Origin: Echinococcus granulosus
Taxonomy: Eukaryota > Platyhelminthes > Cestoda > Cyclophyllidea > Taeniidae
Length of the DNA stretch: 64,000 nt
Direction: 5' to 3'
Assembly (NCBI RefSeq): GCF_000524195.1
Contig: NW_020170394.1
Coordinates: 156,855-220,854 of the forward strand
The notes under the pieces were generated by a model, which was not told where the DNA came from, did not search any database, and saw nothing but the letters and a program-made list of their open reading frames with translations. The translations under genes and the position numbers were made by a program. Below, piece by piece: positions 35,401 to 61,691 of this stretch (its first letter is position 1; each line of letters starts with the position of its first letter).

Positions 35401-38400
35401 CGTTGTTAGCGAATTTTAGGCGAATAGAAAGATGACTGAAGTGTTACCTGAGACAGCATCAAATACTTCTCCGAGTTCATCATGGAAGGATAACGTAATG
35501 GGGTAAGGTCCACCAAAAGGGAGGCCACTGCTGCCTTTTGGCAGGCTATAGTGTCCAGGTTGTGCACGGGCAAGTGTGTAGAGAGGCGCTTTGACAACTA
35601 CATCGAGAGCGAGAGACTGGCGAACGTGCTCGTTGCCCTCTGTGCTGCTTGCAGAGGCGGGGTTGTAGTTGACACGCAGGTGGCAAAGGCAATGGCTCAA
35701 TCGCCAATCAGACCAAGCACCACAACGACTGCAGACACCGGACTCAAGGAGGCCACTGGAGGTAACCCGAAGCATATCCGTGGGCGAATCACTAGGACAT
35801 TTGATAGAGTAGTGAGCACCTCCATCTGCAAGGCTGAAGTAACAGGAAACATGATCAAATACAATCATACAGAAGCCGGAAGTATTGATTAGAGACTAAA
35901 CAAACATATGGGATGGAATAGTCAGTTGAAGGCGGCTGTTGGGGGAGACGAGGATGCGCGGATTTTGACGAAATGGATTGAGCAAGGTCAGACGAGACAC
36001 GACGGAAAAGGTTATCTCGGCAGAGAGTTGTTCAACTGGTTGTGGAGTACCATGAGAATTTGGCGATGTCAGCTGACCAGTCTTCAAACCACCCTCCGTG
36101 AAGACAGTCAAGTGCAGCTTTACCTGTCCAGCTGCAACACCGACGACCAAAACACCAGAAGAAAGGCTCGTCTAAAATGAAATGAAATACTCCGTAAAGG
36201 TATGACCCTTCGTGAAATTACAACGGACAAAGTGCTCACATCGTCGGGCTCAACGTTAAGATGACCGAGCCAGTGGAAAAGGTGAGCGGGTGAGTTTGGC
36301 ATTGGAGGCGAAAGACGCCAGGAAAAGTGCAGTGGCGGTTGGATATCGGCTAGCCCCATGGGTGTGACTGCGACTCCGTTTTCGCCGACGGCAGCGACAC
36401 CCTCTGCCCAAACGGGAACACCACCGACGCTGGAGTTGCCATTGGCCGAGGCAACCAAAATGCGCCCTTCGTCACTACGGCTTGGAGTTGGAAGAGGACA
36501 ACCAATCCGAATACCCGAAAGAGCGACGACGTTCACTTGACAGGATGCCTGGGATTTTAAAAAATCTGCGTCATCCAACGGATACGATTTGCGGTATTTG
36601 TGCATTGTCAAAACGACTCGAAAAGCCCACCATACCTTGGAAGACAAAATTGTAGGTGGCGGCGTGAGACCCCAAGCGTCAAAGTCGAGAGTATCTAATC
36701 CCGCATAGCCAGTGGGACTGGTGGCGTTGGCTAACACTGTAGCGCTGCCTGCGCGACCTAATTCAGCACGCACGAGGATTCCATTCTTATCGCCCTCTTC
36801 ACCAACTTGCTTAACGCTCAGTTTGGGTCGTCCAGGATACTGAGAAGTAATTTGAAAAGTCACAGAGCTTGAAGATGGACCACCGGTAGTTACTATTTGA
36901 TGCGCAGCTCCCAGCAGCAGATTTATGTTGCAAGGCTTCAAGCTTAATGGAGCGTAGACCTGTATATTAAACATGAAGAGGCTGTAACAGAAGGAATCCC
37001 AAGAAGCATTCGTACAACTGAATAAACTTTCAGAAGATTCCAGACTTTCTCAAATTAGGGAATATAATGCCCGTGACTTGGATAAAATTATCAGCCTAAT
37101 ATTTAAACAAATCAGAAGAATTTTGACAAGGGCATGCGTACATTGACTCTTTCAACATTACTAGTCACAGAGCCAGAGACGACTTTCAACTTTGAGGGAC
37201 CGAGTTCTTGGCCACAAAGATTCAGCTTAGCAAGACCAGGAAGAGCACCAAGGTGTCCAATGGGCTTGGAGAGCCAAAACTGAGTCCCAGAAACACCTTT
37301 TGATGCAAGTCCCAGGCCATTAGAGCCAGGCGGAGAGTCTGGACATGTTGCAACCATGACAAGGTTGGTTTCAGATGGGTGGCCACCAGAGGAGGAAATC
37401 ACTTCCAAATCCAGGAAATTTACAAAATGAGCAGGAAGCACGTTTCTTTCCGTGTCGAAAGCACGAACATAAGCATGTGCCTGGAACAATGATGGCAAAA
37501 TAATAAGAAATATGAGCTGATACATGTAGAAAACACTAAGAATACCTACAATATTAATTTGAATAATTACTGGCATTTTGGGCCACAATAGCATGATATA
37601 CCCATACCAATATCGATAATTTATACTTAAAAAGGCCGGCAGAATAAGGAGTAAGTGCAAACCTTTGATAAAAACTCTAGTTGAGAAGGAGCATAAAGGC
37701 GAAGTGACCCAAGGCCAACCACAGATACCACACGATCATCAAAGGAGGGTCCAATTTTCATTAACTTCTTCCCACCATCTTCAGGAAAGGTGGATCCTCC
37801 AGAAAAGCACAGATCGGTCGCCCGGATCGTTACCTTGCCAAGACATTTTGGGCTCAAAAGAAAGTCCCGTTGTGATTTCTGAACATCACCCTCGTAACGG
37901 GAGGAGGGCAGAACCAAAAGGCAGGGTTGACTCGGGAGCTTAGATGTAGAATCGTGCAATACAATGTTGAAATGGAAGAATCCCGAACCGTAAGAAAGGT
38001 GGACATTTGCAAAGGCCTGAAAACGCATGAGTAGATACACAATAAACCAAATGTCCGCTGTAGCCAAAGAACATACCTTCGGGTGTAATAGAAGCTGAAA
38101 GTCATCAATTGGTTCGATAGTAACTTTGGGAGCCATTTTGAGAGTAAGAACAGATTCGAGAATAGAAGATCGCTCTCCTGGCCACTGATATTCAGCCACT
38201 ACGTGCACATGTAGTAGCCCCGCTGACTCCCCCAAAATGCGTGGTGTTACAAAAAAGTGGGGTTTAGCGGATCTGTCAGGACCACTGATCTGCTTGAGTC
38301 CAAGAACGACGGGCTCGGGCGTGGAGACAATTTCACTTATTTTACTCGTGTCCGAGGTAATACGCGTGCGTACTCCAATTGAATCCACCCCGCTTAGTTC

Positions 38401-41400
38401 GTAACCAGCAAAGCCTTTGAAAGCAACCTCCACATTTAGCGGAACATTGTTGGAAATAGGAATCTTGTTGGAAGAAAAGCAATAAAATGGATGTGTAAGA
38501 TTAATGTGCTGTTCGACATTTAAACTTCACTTCCGAAAAAACGACTTACAATGTCATCTGAACTCCCTAAGGAACGGTTGACGATGGGGCACGGAGGAAG
38601 ATCGGCGGATAACGTTGGAAGATCCAAATGTGGAATAAGCTCGATTTTGGACGGAACATCACAAATCAGTCTGAAAATGAACCATGTATGCTAGTCAAAA
38701 TTAAACTTTCTCTAAAGTGTCAGACGTTCAAACTAGGATTTCGCCGCATCTTGAGACAACAGAGATTTTTACTCATGTTGGCGTCAAATTTTACCCCGAA
38801 ATTCGTTGCTTCTAACTATCGAGGGGATGTTTATTATAATCGTATCAGACTCACGAAAGGGTAGCCGACAATACGGCGGGAAAAGGATTGGTTGAGGATG
38901 GACGATTTCCAACAGTAACAGTGACTTCGAAATTGCCCGAAGACTCACAACGTAGCACAAAGTTATGTCCTGGTGTGCTACTGTTTTCTTGCAAAACGAA
39001 GGGTTGCGGCTGTTGAAGTACAGAAGGACTTCTTTTTCCATGTGGAGGTTCGGAGAGATCCAGCTTAACAAAATGCGAACCCGCATCCAGGTGCCACGGA
39101 ATAGGACCATTTATATGCTGAATTCAATTGTAAGAATAGCGAAATTGGGTGAAACAATAGGATAATGATAAACCACCGTTCCACAAATCACAAACGGCTC
39201 GAATCACTTTCACATTTCTTTAGGAAATTAACGAGATACGGTAATTGAAATAGGATAAAATCGCCCAGTTCAAATAGCACATGAATACGAATCCCTCGCT
39301 TTTCGCAGTACAAAGTACAGTATTTCTAAATCAATGGGATGTTTTACAGTCTTCAGTCAATTATGAAGAGAAGCAGAAGTGAATAACAATAAGATCAACC
39401 CGTGTCAAGACGAAATAATAATCATATTTGGATTTGTAACATACGGACATGCCAAATACGTTACGTAAAATACATCCCATGAGAATAAGAAATCAGTGGA
39501 GACTTATTCTCACACTATTTGTACACAAAACTAAATGGCTACTGAAACATACAGAAATGCGCCCCGATGAGCCAACAGCAAGGGCCAAGACAGCAGCATT
39601 ATGCAGGAAGGTAATATCCTGGTAAACAGCGATCGGGGACCGTGCTTGTACCTCATGTTCTTCTGAATTCAACCCTGAGGTGTAAAATACCTCAAGCTCC
39701 GTAATGCCCCCACGTAGGCCGACAACACGGACAAACGCGCAAACACTGCTGCGGTCGAACCTCCCTGCAGAGGGTGGGAGGTAGTGAACACCTAGGGGAG
39801 AAAAAATGATCCTAGAAACAAAAGCAAGGGAAAAGATAGTTCAAGTCGATTCAGCACACCAGGGAGCACTTTGATAATTGACGGATCCTTTGGTCGTACT
39901 TGAATTGGCAAGTTATGACAGTAAGTTAATAGATTTCCTTCAACATCCTGAGCCTTTAACCCCACGGATAGAATGGCGTTGTCCGTCTTTTCGTGCTGAT
40001 CCAGTGGCACTTGACCAGCTAGAGGATCGGGTACCAGGTCCTTTAAGTCCAAGGAGATGGAGCGAGCACTTAATAAGGATGAAAGTCGGCCTTCATCGTC
40101 GAACAACGGCCGTCTGGGGAGATAAACCTCCGCGCGACCGGGTGAGAAATTCATGCTTGCCAGATTGCTTATTCGAATTGCGGAATGGGAGCACATGCTC
40201 GGGTTTCGCAGATCAGAGACAACAACCAAGGCAGTGCCTATTCCCTATTAAAATACATCTAGGTGAGATTTTATCGGGTCGAACAAAATACGATGAGGAA
40301 AGTAACCTTTGCAAATAAAACTCCTTCGTTTGATACGGTGACAACCTCGTTTGCCCTGCTGGCTTGGAACTCCGAGGAAGAAAAACCGGATGCAGGCAGC
40401 ACCGTCCACACGTAGTCATTACTGCCACCCTCCGCCGTTAGGGCATATCCTTCGCTGACATTCACCGATACGTCCCAGGCAATGTTCACTTGGTTGGGAA
40501 AGACATTGAGTGATGAGTAAACAATCATCTCTTGGCTTCCAGTAACTGGGTGGCTCAACAGTTTCATTTCTCCTGTCTAAAAGTAATCATAATTCGGTGA
40601 AAGCATAATCTTATCTTCCCATACCTTCGTTATCACACCCTCCAGAGTTGATTTTATGGTAAACATTCCCGTCTTACGCGGTACGATGGTGTGTGTAGTT
40701 CCATTCGGCGCACTGTCCGATACGTTAAAAGCACCATTCGGAAATACGACTGAAATGCGAATATTGTCAGCTGGGAAAATGCGGTGATTATTTTGATCAT
40801 AAAGGTCGAGAGACAATTCGTATGTTTTCCCGATCTCCAAAGTCCAGTGGTTGTGTGGACTCTGGCTGGGAACTTGTGAAAGAGACTGACGAGCCGCCGC
40901 AACACACAACCGTGCATCTTCGTCAATGGGTTGGATGGTAAATCGGAAATATGCAGGCTCAACAACGTAAGCTATCGAGGTTGGGCGCCGATAATGGGTC
41001 AACATTTGGGCTTCCGTGTCACTTCCATCGGGATTACTAGATTCCAGCACTTTGATGGCTTCTTCAACGTCTAGATTTGAAAAAAGTCATCCCATTTGGG
41101 GATTAAGCATACTTCTGTCCAAAAGAGTCACTGTTGTTTGTCCATATTTCTGAGCCGTTATAGTTGAGCCAGTATCACTGTCCAGTTCGATTATTGTTCC
41201 ATCCGCGACGGAAAGATAATATTGCATTGACGGCATTACAACCTCTAGAAGAAATTTACGACACCCTATGGGCAAACCTTTGTCTGTATCTTGTCGCACG
41301 ACGTTCACTTGAAAACGTGCAAGTGAATTGGGGATTAGGTAAAGAACTGGCGGATTAAGTTGTGCTTTCGCCATAACAAGCAAACGCACTTTAGCAGACG

Positions 41401-42179
41401 GCACATGACTGTAAGCAGATTCACGTAGCATCGCACTTACAACAGCGGAACCAGTCCTAAGCCCACTAACAAGTTGCATATAACCCTTCACAAATGAAAT
41501 AAGGTATGAAGTGAATACTTACTTGCATGCCCTCAGCTTCAAGAAGGCCAATACGACTTGGCGTGGTGTACTCAGACTCCGTCCAAGTAAGGAAGCGAAG
41601 TACACCATCACCCGTCGTTTTTAGATCTTCTTCACTCCCAGAATGAATTTTCCATTCAAATGGAATGCCATCAAGACTGGAGAATGTGTTGCCGAATTCA
41701 TCATAACCAATAACGACTAGTGATGCTGGCGTGTTATGCAAATAAAGTTCCTGCGTAGTTGTGTCAATCTTGATGGTGTGAATGTCGTCAACAATCACGT
41801 CACACTCTAGCACATGTCTCGTAACTAGCATATAAAAAGCTAAGTTATCTTACCGGACTCACGGGCGTATATTGTCGAGGTACGGCGCAAAGCGGATTGC
41901 CAAACAGCCGTGACCGACGCTCTGTCAGTGCATTTCTTCCCTATTTCCCCAAGAGGTACAACTGCGACCACTTCAGGAGAACCCGACCACCTAATAGTTT
42001 GGGAAGGGGTAGTGACCGTATTACCATTCGTAGCACGAATGACCCGAACCAGTAATTGTGTAATTAACGCTAACGGTACTGAAATATGGCAGGAGGAGTT
42101 TAGAATCGCTTAGTTTAAAGTCAGGTGCAGAGGAGATTCCAAAAGTGAGCAGAAAAGCAAGGCATGCACCCAGGAGCAT
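32500..42179 (-). CDS. NUP210: nuclear pore membrane glycoprotein 210 (NUP210/gp210)
   Basis: Integral membrane nucleoporin of the pore lumen ring. ATG 42179 opens a signal peptide (MLLGACLAFLLTFGISSA), then exon 2 (41854-41990) with WSGSPEVVAVVPLG and exon 3 (41523-41824) with LECDVIVDDIH and LYLHNTPASL, the conserved gp210 N-terminus. Further exons near 41113-41485, 40626-41070, 40314-40570, 39845-40225, 39555-39792, 38870-39125, 38590-38675, 38080-38475, 37690-38020, 37130-37480, 36640-36980, 36230-36550, 35900-36135, 35450-35860, 35070-35390, 34490-34790, 33845-34330, 33400-33755 and 32880-33130 supply the Ig-like luminal repeats (YALTAEGGSNDYVW, INLLLGAAHQIVTTGGP). The second last exon has a single membrane segment (LLLLVFLTILLLLA), followed by a Ser/Pro-rich cytoplasmic tail joined through a 49-nt intron (stop 32500). 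Borders of middle exons are approximate. Confidence 0.9.
41071..41112 (-). other. 42-nt intron in NUP210
   Basis: GTATGC...AAATCTAG, splitting LLDR-N and VEEAIKV in phase 1. Without removal the frame meets TGA. The spliced reading restores the family's run into the YVVEPAYF motif. Confidence 0.75.
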
Positions 42180-42529
42180 GCCTAAAAACTCATTCACCAC
42201 AAAAATCCACACTCCCCCAATGAAATAATTGGAACATGATTTAAATACTCGACCAATAGTTTCGCAGACAACAAATGGACTTTGGTGTATTGCATCGACA
42301 GGTAAAATTGTTGTAAGACTTCCAAGAGTTGTTAAAAAATCGTGACCTTTAAATGCAAAAATTAAGGAAAACAAGCTTTCAAATATCGCAGGCGCCAGTG
42401 CTTAAGACGTGGCTCACAGAAGCGCTTGAAATTTACATAAAAGAACATGTCATTCTGCATAGTACTTCATATTTGCAAGTCAATACCATGAAATTAAATC
42501 AAATTTAGTGCACTATTGTAATACGATAG

Positions 42530-42700
42530 TGGTTTATCCCTCGGTTCGAATGAGGCGCGATTTTGTGCTTTGAGTTAGCCCCCCTGTACCTCGCTGGGTG
42601 GGCTGGCCTTTGGGGCCATGCCAATAGCCCAGACACCTTCTCCGTGCTGTGTCTTCTTTCGTCTTAAGGGAGTCTCGGAACGCTACACAATAATGAGTGA
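42530..42700 (+). repeat. dispersed repeat family, copy D
   Basis: Blocks: TATCCCTCGGTTCGAATGAGG-like start, GGTGGGCTGGCCTTTGGGGCC, GTGTCTTCTTTCGTCTTAAG, GGAACGCTACAC. The central GCATATTCTGC block seen in other copies is deleted between GTGCT and GTGTC. GGTTCGAAT resembles a pol III B box, but no matching A box was confirmed. Confidence 0.6.
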
Positions 42701-42774
42701 TACACTTTAGAAAACGTACAAAGCACTGGTTGCTTATTTAACTCTCATTTGAGGTTTAAATGTACCTCATGTGC

Positions 42775-42925
42775 ACTGCTGTTGTAACCTGTCTAAGAGG
42801 GCTGGTGCCCAGACAATGTCAGTAGCCCCGGACTCCATTATTTATCGAAAATGCATATTCTGCTTTAGTAATGTGCCTTCTTTCCACTCGCGAGAAGTCT
42901 CGCGTTGCTTCACACCTGCTCAAGC
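42775..42925 (+). repeat. dispersed repeat family, copy E
   Basis: Keeps GTCAGTAGCCCCGGACTCC, TCGAAAATGCATATTCTGC and GTGCCTTCTTTCCACTCGC, but its 5' half is more diverged than in copy D, with which it is in direct orientation. Confidence 0.55.
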
Positions 42926-43179
42926 AAACTGCATTTGGTCGAAGTTTTGATTCTTTAGCTATATTTTTAAATTGAAGGCTTAAATATTTTCCCACATTTA
43001 ATGCTGAATGTCATCAAAATCATAATTGTTAGAGATAGAATTTAGATGGTAGCCAAAAATATACTCTGCAGAGAGCGCATTTAATCATTTTCGAAGTCTT
43101 GGTGATTAACTCTTACTAAATCCTTTTTTTGCAGTACATTTGTTACTCGGTATATTATTGGCTATATGTCTGATTTTGA

Positions 43180-56353
<13,174 letters not shown>

Positions 56354-57283
56354 CTAAGGTCTCTTACGTTAACTGTCTCAATGCCCTACTTTATGAGGTT
56401 GCGCCACACTCCTTACAGAACCATGTAAGCTCTAACATTTATGCACACTCCTCATTGTGAATTCGGTTTTCGTTATGTGGGGCGGGAAAAGTTGTCACTT
56501 ATTTTCAACTAATTTCAAATTTTGACTGTTAACTGTCGAAGAACTAGTCTTCAAGCATCGCCTTATGGCATTTCTGGGTTGCAACCGATACTTACCAAAC
56601 CCTATTCCTTCACATGTTATAGGTTCTTTGAAGATTCCTTAATTCCTATTGCACCCACTTTTTGCACACTTAAGATATTGCCGTGTTACATTCTCAGAAC
56701 CTCCGACCATTATTTTTAGTGAAAGCGACGAAACCCGAAGGATCGACAGGCCCTGATTGTAATTAAACCACCCCCTTTTTTTTACCCACTTTATCACCCA
56801 CTCACCTCATGCGCATTAACCATTGAATATATCAGCTTGGCTTCTTAATTGAGTTCTTTTAATTTTTTGAGGCACTTTATGTGCTTTTCTGTTGCGGGAT
56901 TTAATTCAAGGTATTTTGTGGAGGTCGCCTTTGCGAGCCCATATTTTGACACGTGTTGTGAAGTATACACGGGGTACTGCCTGTGGTTACGCCTGTCTAC
57001 CGTTTTGCGAATCAATATTTGAATTGGTGGATAGTCATGTGTGAAGCTTTGAAGTTTGTCACATAGTGAGGAGTTTATGACCACAATTGTCGCCAACATA
57101 TAAAACTGGCGATTAAGAACCAGACAGCGTGCAAGTGAAAACAGGAGTACTGCTCTACCGGCCGTACAGAAAAACAATACAGTAAACTAGTCGCCTCAGT
57201 GCGAAGGGCGATTTTCGCAGATAGGGGGAGGAGCTAGTAAGGTGGCTACGATTTCTGACAAAGGGACGAATGCCGCTCTGGTT
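56354..57283. other. convergent spacer between KDM5 and LIAS
   Basis: About 930 bp containing the two 3' untranslated regions. A minus frame at 56845-57177 has no recognisable domain. No canonical AATAAA close to either stop was seen. Confidence 0.45.
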
Positions 57284-60237
57284 TCATGCCTGATCCGTCT
57301 TCCTGGCTTTGATGATATTCTTGATGTAATACTCTCCCGCTCGATAGGAGGAACGCACCAGAGGACCGCTTGCGACAGACAAGAAGCCCAGCGACTTCGC
57401 CACGTCGGCCCAGTAGGTAAATTTGTCCGGGTGGATGTATTCACGCACCTAAGACAATGTAATATGATTTAAGGTAAATGTGAGTGTACAAGGCAAAAAA
57501 ACGGCGAAAATTTTGAAGAGGGAGGACGGACTTTGAGATGTCGCCGGGTGGGTTGGATATACTGGCCCAAGGTGACACAGTCGACGCCGGCCAGGCGGAG
57601 ATCGGAGAGGGTTTTAAAAACCTCTTCATCGGTCTCCCCGAAGCCCAGCATGATGCTTGACTTGGTTACTAGGCTGCCACCGCCCACACACACCGGGCGC
57701 TGCTGGTCGTACTTCTTCGCGTGCTCCAGTACTGCCAGCGACTGAAGGTAGCCTGCTCTATGGTCTCGTACGACTCTATATGAAATATAACGGGAGAGGA
57801 AGGATAATTAGCTGTCCAATTCAGTAATATTTCCGTTGCGTAAATATGTCAAGATGGTTGTATTACTCCGACGCTATAGTTGATGTGAGAAGGTGAAATA
57901 ATTTGAACGTATTTTCAATTTGGCCTGATTAATTGTAATAGTTGTTGCATTTACCTGAGTAAATATTATGGGACTTTCACCTTAAATTTGATTAGGATTT
58001 TCTGCTGCTCCGTGGATAAAAAAATTCTAAAAGAGAAAACAGTTATTAACTTTTGAAGGGATTCCACCGTCTCGATATTGTGCGCGTAGACGTCGAGGCC
58101 ACTGTCGACCATCGTTGTTATGGAGCCAATATTTCCGCGGAAGTCAGGAAGAAGACACTCAACAAGGATGGACGAACATTTTCTTTTGATCTGTTTCACT
58201 GAATGACGAAGAACGCGAGTGATTACTACAGACTGCCCCATTCTCTGGGAGAAAAACAAATATTATCTAGGTCTTTAGGTCTTCTAATTTTACCGTACCC
58301 TATAAATCAGGGGAATTTTCAGCTAAACTTTTGTAGTGTCATTCGACTCGTGTATATGTAAATAATTCGATATAAATGTAGTTTTCCTTCGAAGTAGTAT
58401 GCTTTGATTTCCAAACATTTGTTAATGTTTCGTAATTGTTCAAGTATTGTCAAATTTACTAATGAAAACAAACAAGGAAAACTGCATCTTTGTCAACTAA
58501 GATGATAGTAAAACCTTATTTATAAGGCGTTGATGCACTATTTATACTAAGAGCTCCCGCAGGGAAAGTCACTGCGACCGAGGGACTCACCAGTTTCTGA
58601 AAAATGAGAGGCTCCACCGTCGGGGATGTCATCACGATCCACGGATGTAATGACGATATATTCGACGGCCCATTTACTCACAGCATCTGCAGTTTTGTAT
58701 GGTTCCTCCGGGTCCAGAGAAGGTGGGTGGGCAGACGTCTTCACGGAGCAGAACCGACATCCCCGGGTGCAAGTGTCTCCCATTATCTGCAAATCACGAA
58801 AAAGATGCTCCTCTCAAGGAAAAGACATGCAGCAATCGATGCCAAACATTTGAGGTGTCGGCGGTTAACACGCCAAATGACAAACTGCAGTGCACACTAA
58901 AATCGGTCACCACCAGCCCAGTGCATTGTATGTCAGCTTTGAAACAATCATAAAGTATGGCCAAGTACTTAGCCGAGTCAGTATTAATCACGGAAGTAAG
59001 ATGGAATGAAAGCAGGGGTCGCCATTTGAGATACATCTCGTGATGTGCACAACAAAATCACTCCTCCTCGACGTTCATCGCTATCAGCGCATGAACGAAT
59101 AGAACCACAAAACAGGCCTAGTTTGAGATGAGACAAAGCGCGACTGTGCATAATCTGAGCGAGGTCAAAATGAACAACTTCCTTTTAGCTTAAAAACGCT
59201 AAAATCGACACAATGAAATGGTTACTGTTGTCAAATCGGCCTTACGCTAGAGTGACACGATACAATTAATGAAGAGGCCATTGGGGTGCTCTAATGGCCC
59301 TTCGGACATCAATGGTGCTCGCTCATCATAATTCCGAAATCGCCTACATAATATAGTAAGCACTTACTTCAGATTCTTTGCTGACACATACCATACGACA
59401 CTATTAATACATTTTGATATCATACAAGTCACTCGAGGTGATATGCTCCTGCAAATGGCCATGCATCTCATCTACTTCGCCGGCAGGTTAAGGATAATAA
59501 CGAGTAAAAGTCGAGTGAATAGGTGAGAAAACTGATTATCGCATTGTTCCATTTTCTTGCGCCCAATTAAGACCTGATGATGCTTTGGAAATCCGGAGCA
59601 CAATTATGTTGGCAACTGAGGCGTTGAACACAAGAGAACAAGGTCTTACCATAACTGTTGCAGTGGGTACGTTATCTTCTCCGCCCTTCCAGCATTCACC
59701 CAGATTCGGACAACGCGCCTCCTCACAGACCTAAAACGAGAGCCATACTTACCACCATTGGTCAGTTGTCAGCACTTTTTCAACGAAGCGTTATAATTAA
59801 GGGCGTGTCAAGTGAAGAGTACAAGGAACAGCCAGGAGATTTGCGTAAGCTTTAACGATTCACGAATTCGCAAGTGAATAAAGAAGTTCACTATGAAAGG
59901 GTCAAACGACGGTGTTCAGGGTCAAATACAAAAGAGAAAGTAGACCCCGTGTTTATCTTCCACTATTCTATTTGTCACAGCCAGTAAGAATTGCAGAAAC
60001 TATGCAAAAAGACAACTGAGAGGCGAGTCACTCACTCTAGAGCCCACACTACGTGCCTAAACTGAGGAATGCATCTACCACTGAGAAGAGAAGAGGCGCA
60101 AACTACATCACTTCAAGATGACACTGGTTCACAGCTTGCTTACCGTGTGCAATTTCAGTCCTCGAAGGTCATCTCTCATTCTCGATATCTTTTTACCATG
60201 CGGAATCTCCTTCTTCAACCACTCAGGTAGGCGAAGT
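57284..60237 (-). CDS. LIAS: lipoyl synthase, mitochondrial (LIAS), N-terminal exon(s) missing
   Basis: Radical SAM enzyme that inserts two sulfurs into octanoyl groups of lipoyl-dependent mitochondrial enzymes. Minus-strand exons: 60144-60237 ([16 protein letters not shown]), 59650-59730 ([12 protein letters not shown], the auxiliary-cluster CX4CX5C motif), 58591-58786 ([13 protein letters not shown], the radical SAM CX3CX2C motif, and [16 protein letters not shown]), about 58062-58225 ([24 protein letters not shown]), 57532-57775 ([29 protein letters not shown]) and 57284-57448 ([24 protein letters not shown] with the terminal Ser cluster ligand), stop TGA 57284-57286. Phases agree across all joins. 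The donor after exon 5 is weak (GTCCGT). The presequence exon lies upstream of 60237; a minus frame at 60472-60702 with MAFHSDRQPRGSTLTRT is a possible but phase-incompatible candidate. Conserved catalytic residues are all present. Confidence 0.93.
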
Positions 60238-61399
60238 CTATAAAAGGGTAAACAGTGAGAAGAAGTCAACAGACACTTCCTTTGAGCAGCAAAAACATCA
60301 CAAATTATCTAGACACCTCTTGCACACCTAGTCAAAGGATGTACGATTTGCTGCTGCTTTTCGTTGCCTAAATGAATACATCACCTATGTGAGGCATTCC
60401 ACCCTCGAAGGGGGCAGTTTCGCGTGGTGATGCATATTTGCTTGACTGCACCTCTAGGGCAGCCTGGTGGTTCAAGCAACACCGTTCGCCTCCCAAGAGA
60501 ATGCCAATTTCGAGTCACTGAAATTCACGTCAAAAGCATAACGACGGACAGTCGAACTTTGCCAAACTATTGCACCACTTGTAAATGAACAAGTTCTAGT
60601 AAGTGTTGATCCTCTTGGTTGTCTATCTGAATGAAATGCCATCGTCTCTGTTAACACAGACACTAATTCTGACTCCTCACGACACTTGTACAATCTATAC
60701 ACATTACCCTTTGACAGTGCATTACGCTTGAAAAAAAGAAACCTTCTCGATCTCTGTACTTAAAATTGGAGGTAGATGGGAGAAACGCTGGCAGCACCAC
60801 ACCGATGGCAGCGCCAACGCACCTCTCTCCCTCACCCCATCCCCACCTTCGTCAAACGAATCGAGTAGGCCAGGATCAGCGTCTTTTTCTACATCCAACG
60901 GACAAGATCCTAACAGATGCAAGAATCCTTCTTCACTCGCGTTGAAAGTTGGCATAACCTCAGAAGCCGACTTTGGGGAACGCTGCACAAAACTGGTCCA
61001 GATCGTCATCTCCCAGGAGGAGCAGACGACAGCCAGAGCTTTTTTCCATCGTGATCGAAAGAGAGGGCAAGACAACTAGGAGTCTGACCAACTGCTTCTT
61101 GTAATTTGCCACAACCAAAAGTGGGAGGATGGATAGTTGGCCAGTTTAGACATGCAGTCTGCCCACACAGTGGTTGACAAACTCTGTGGCGTGGACACTA
61201 GTTCTCTCAGAGGATTGATGAAGTTTGCTGCGAAGAAATGCAAGTAATCAGCTACACTACCTCCTTCCAACAACACCAACAGCCGACAAAATGCAACACC
61301 ACATCACCGAGGAAGTCCACATCTTGCTGCAGGTTTTAATGAGCCCTCCTCCCCTCCATCGTGCCCACGCCCTACCAATTCCCATTTGTTCTCGTAAAC
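60238..61399. other. LIAS upstream region grading into mobile-element sequence
   Basis: Should contain the LIAS promoter and first exon(s), which I could not place. A minus frame (60722-61075, 117 codons) and plus frames near 61090-61260 have no clear family. By position the right part could be the gag region of the Ty3/Gypsy element, but no zinc-knuckle motif is legible. Confidence 0.4.
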
Positions 61400-61409
61400 C
61401 CTAGGCTAA

Positions 61410-61691
61410 ATGGAAGGACGTTCCTGCACCTTACCCTCTGAATCAGGCGCGGCCATATCAGCAGTAAGTCTCAGGCCTTCCCCTTGCCCTACCACCAAAC
61501 TGAAATCGTTCCACAGCCTAGCAGGTTACGCTTCTTTACTCGTCACCATAAACGAGAAAACCTGCGCAGTGAGATTCATCGTGTGTTCGGAATTAGCCCG
61601 GAGTACAATTCTTAGGGGTCATCTCCTGCATAACATCAAGGCTGTTGTACACTTGAAGGAGGGTGCTTTCTTCACTCACGAGGGACAGTAA
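61410..61691 (+). pseudogene. retropepsin-like fragment of the Ty3/Gypsy element
   Basis: Longest intact frame of the element (93 codons). It resembles an aspartic protease domain with ESGAAISAV at the active-site position, ILRGHLLHNIKAVVHL near the flap-distal end and FFTHEG at the end. The expected catalytic Asp is Glu, so it is not expected to work. Alternative: chance similarity, although position before the RT remnants supports the call. Confidence 0.55.

Noticed and set aside
42530..42560. tRNA gene suggested by GGTTCGAAT
   Set aside because: No cloverleaf arms or A box at proper spacing; the motif is part of a dispersed repeat copy.
23205..42925. Hammerhead ribozyme in the dispersed repeats, as in schistosome SINE-like elements
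   Set aside because: The conserved CTGATGA core was not found in any of the five copies.
60722..61075. 117-codon minus-strand frame as the first exon of LIAS
   Set aside because: No presequence character, no similarity to LIAS N-termini, and it ends at a stop without a phase-matching donor to the exon at 60237.
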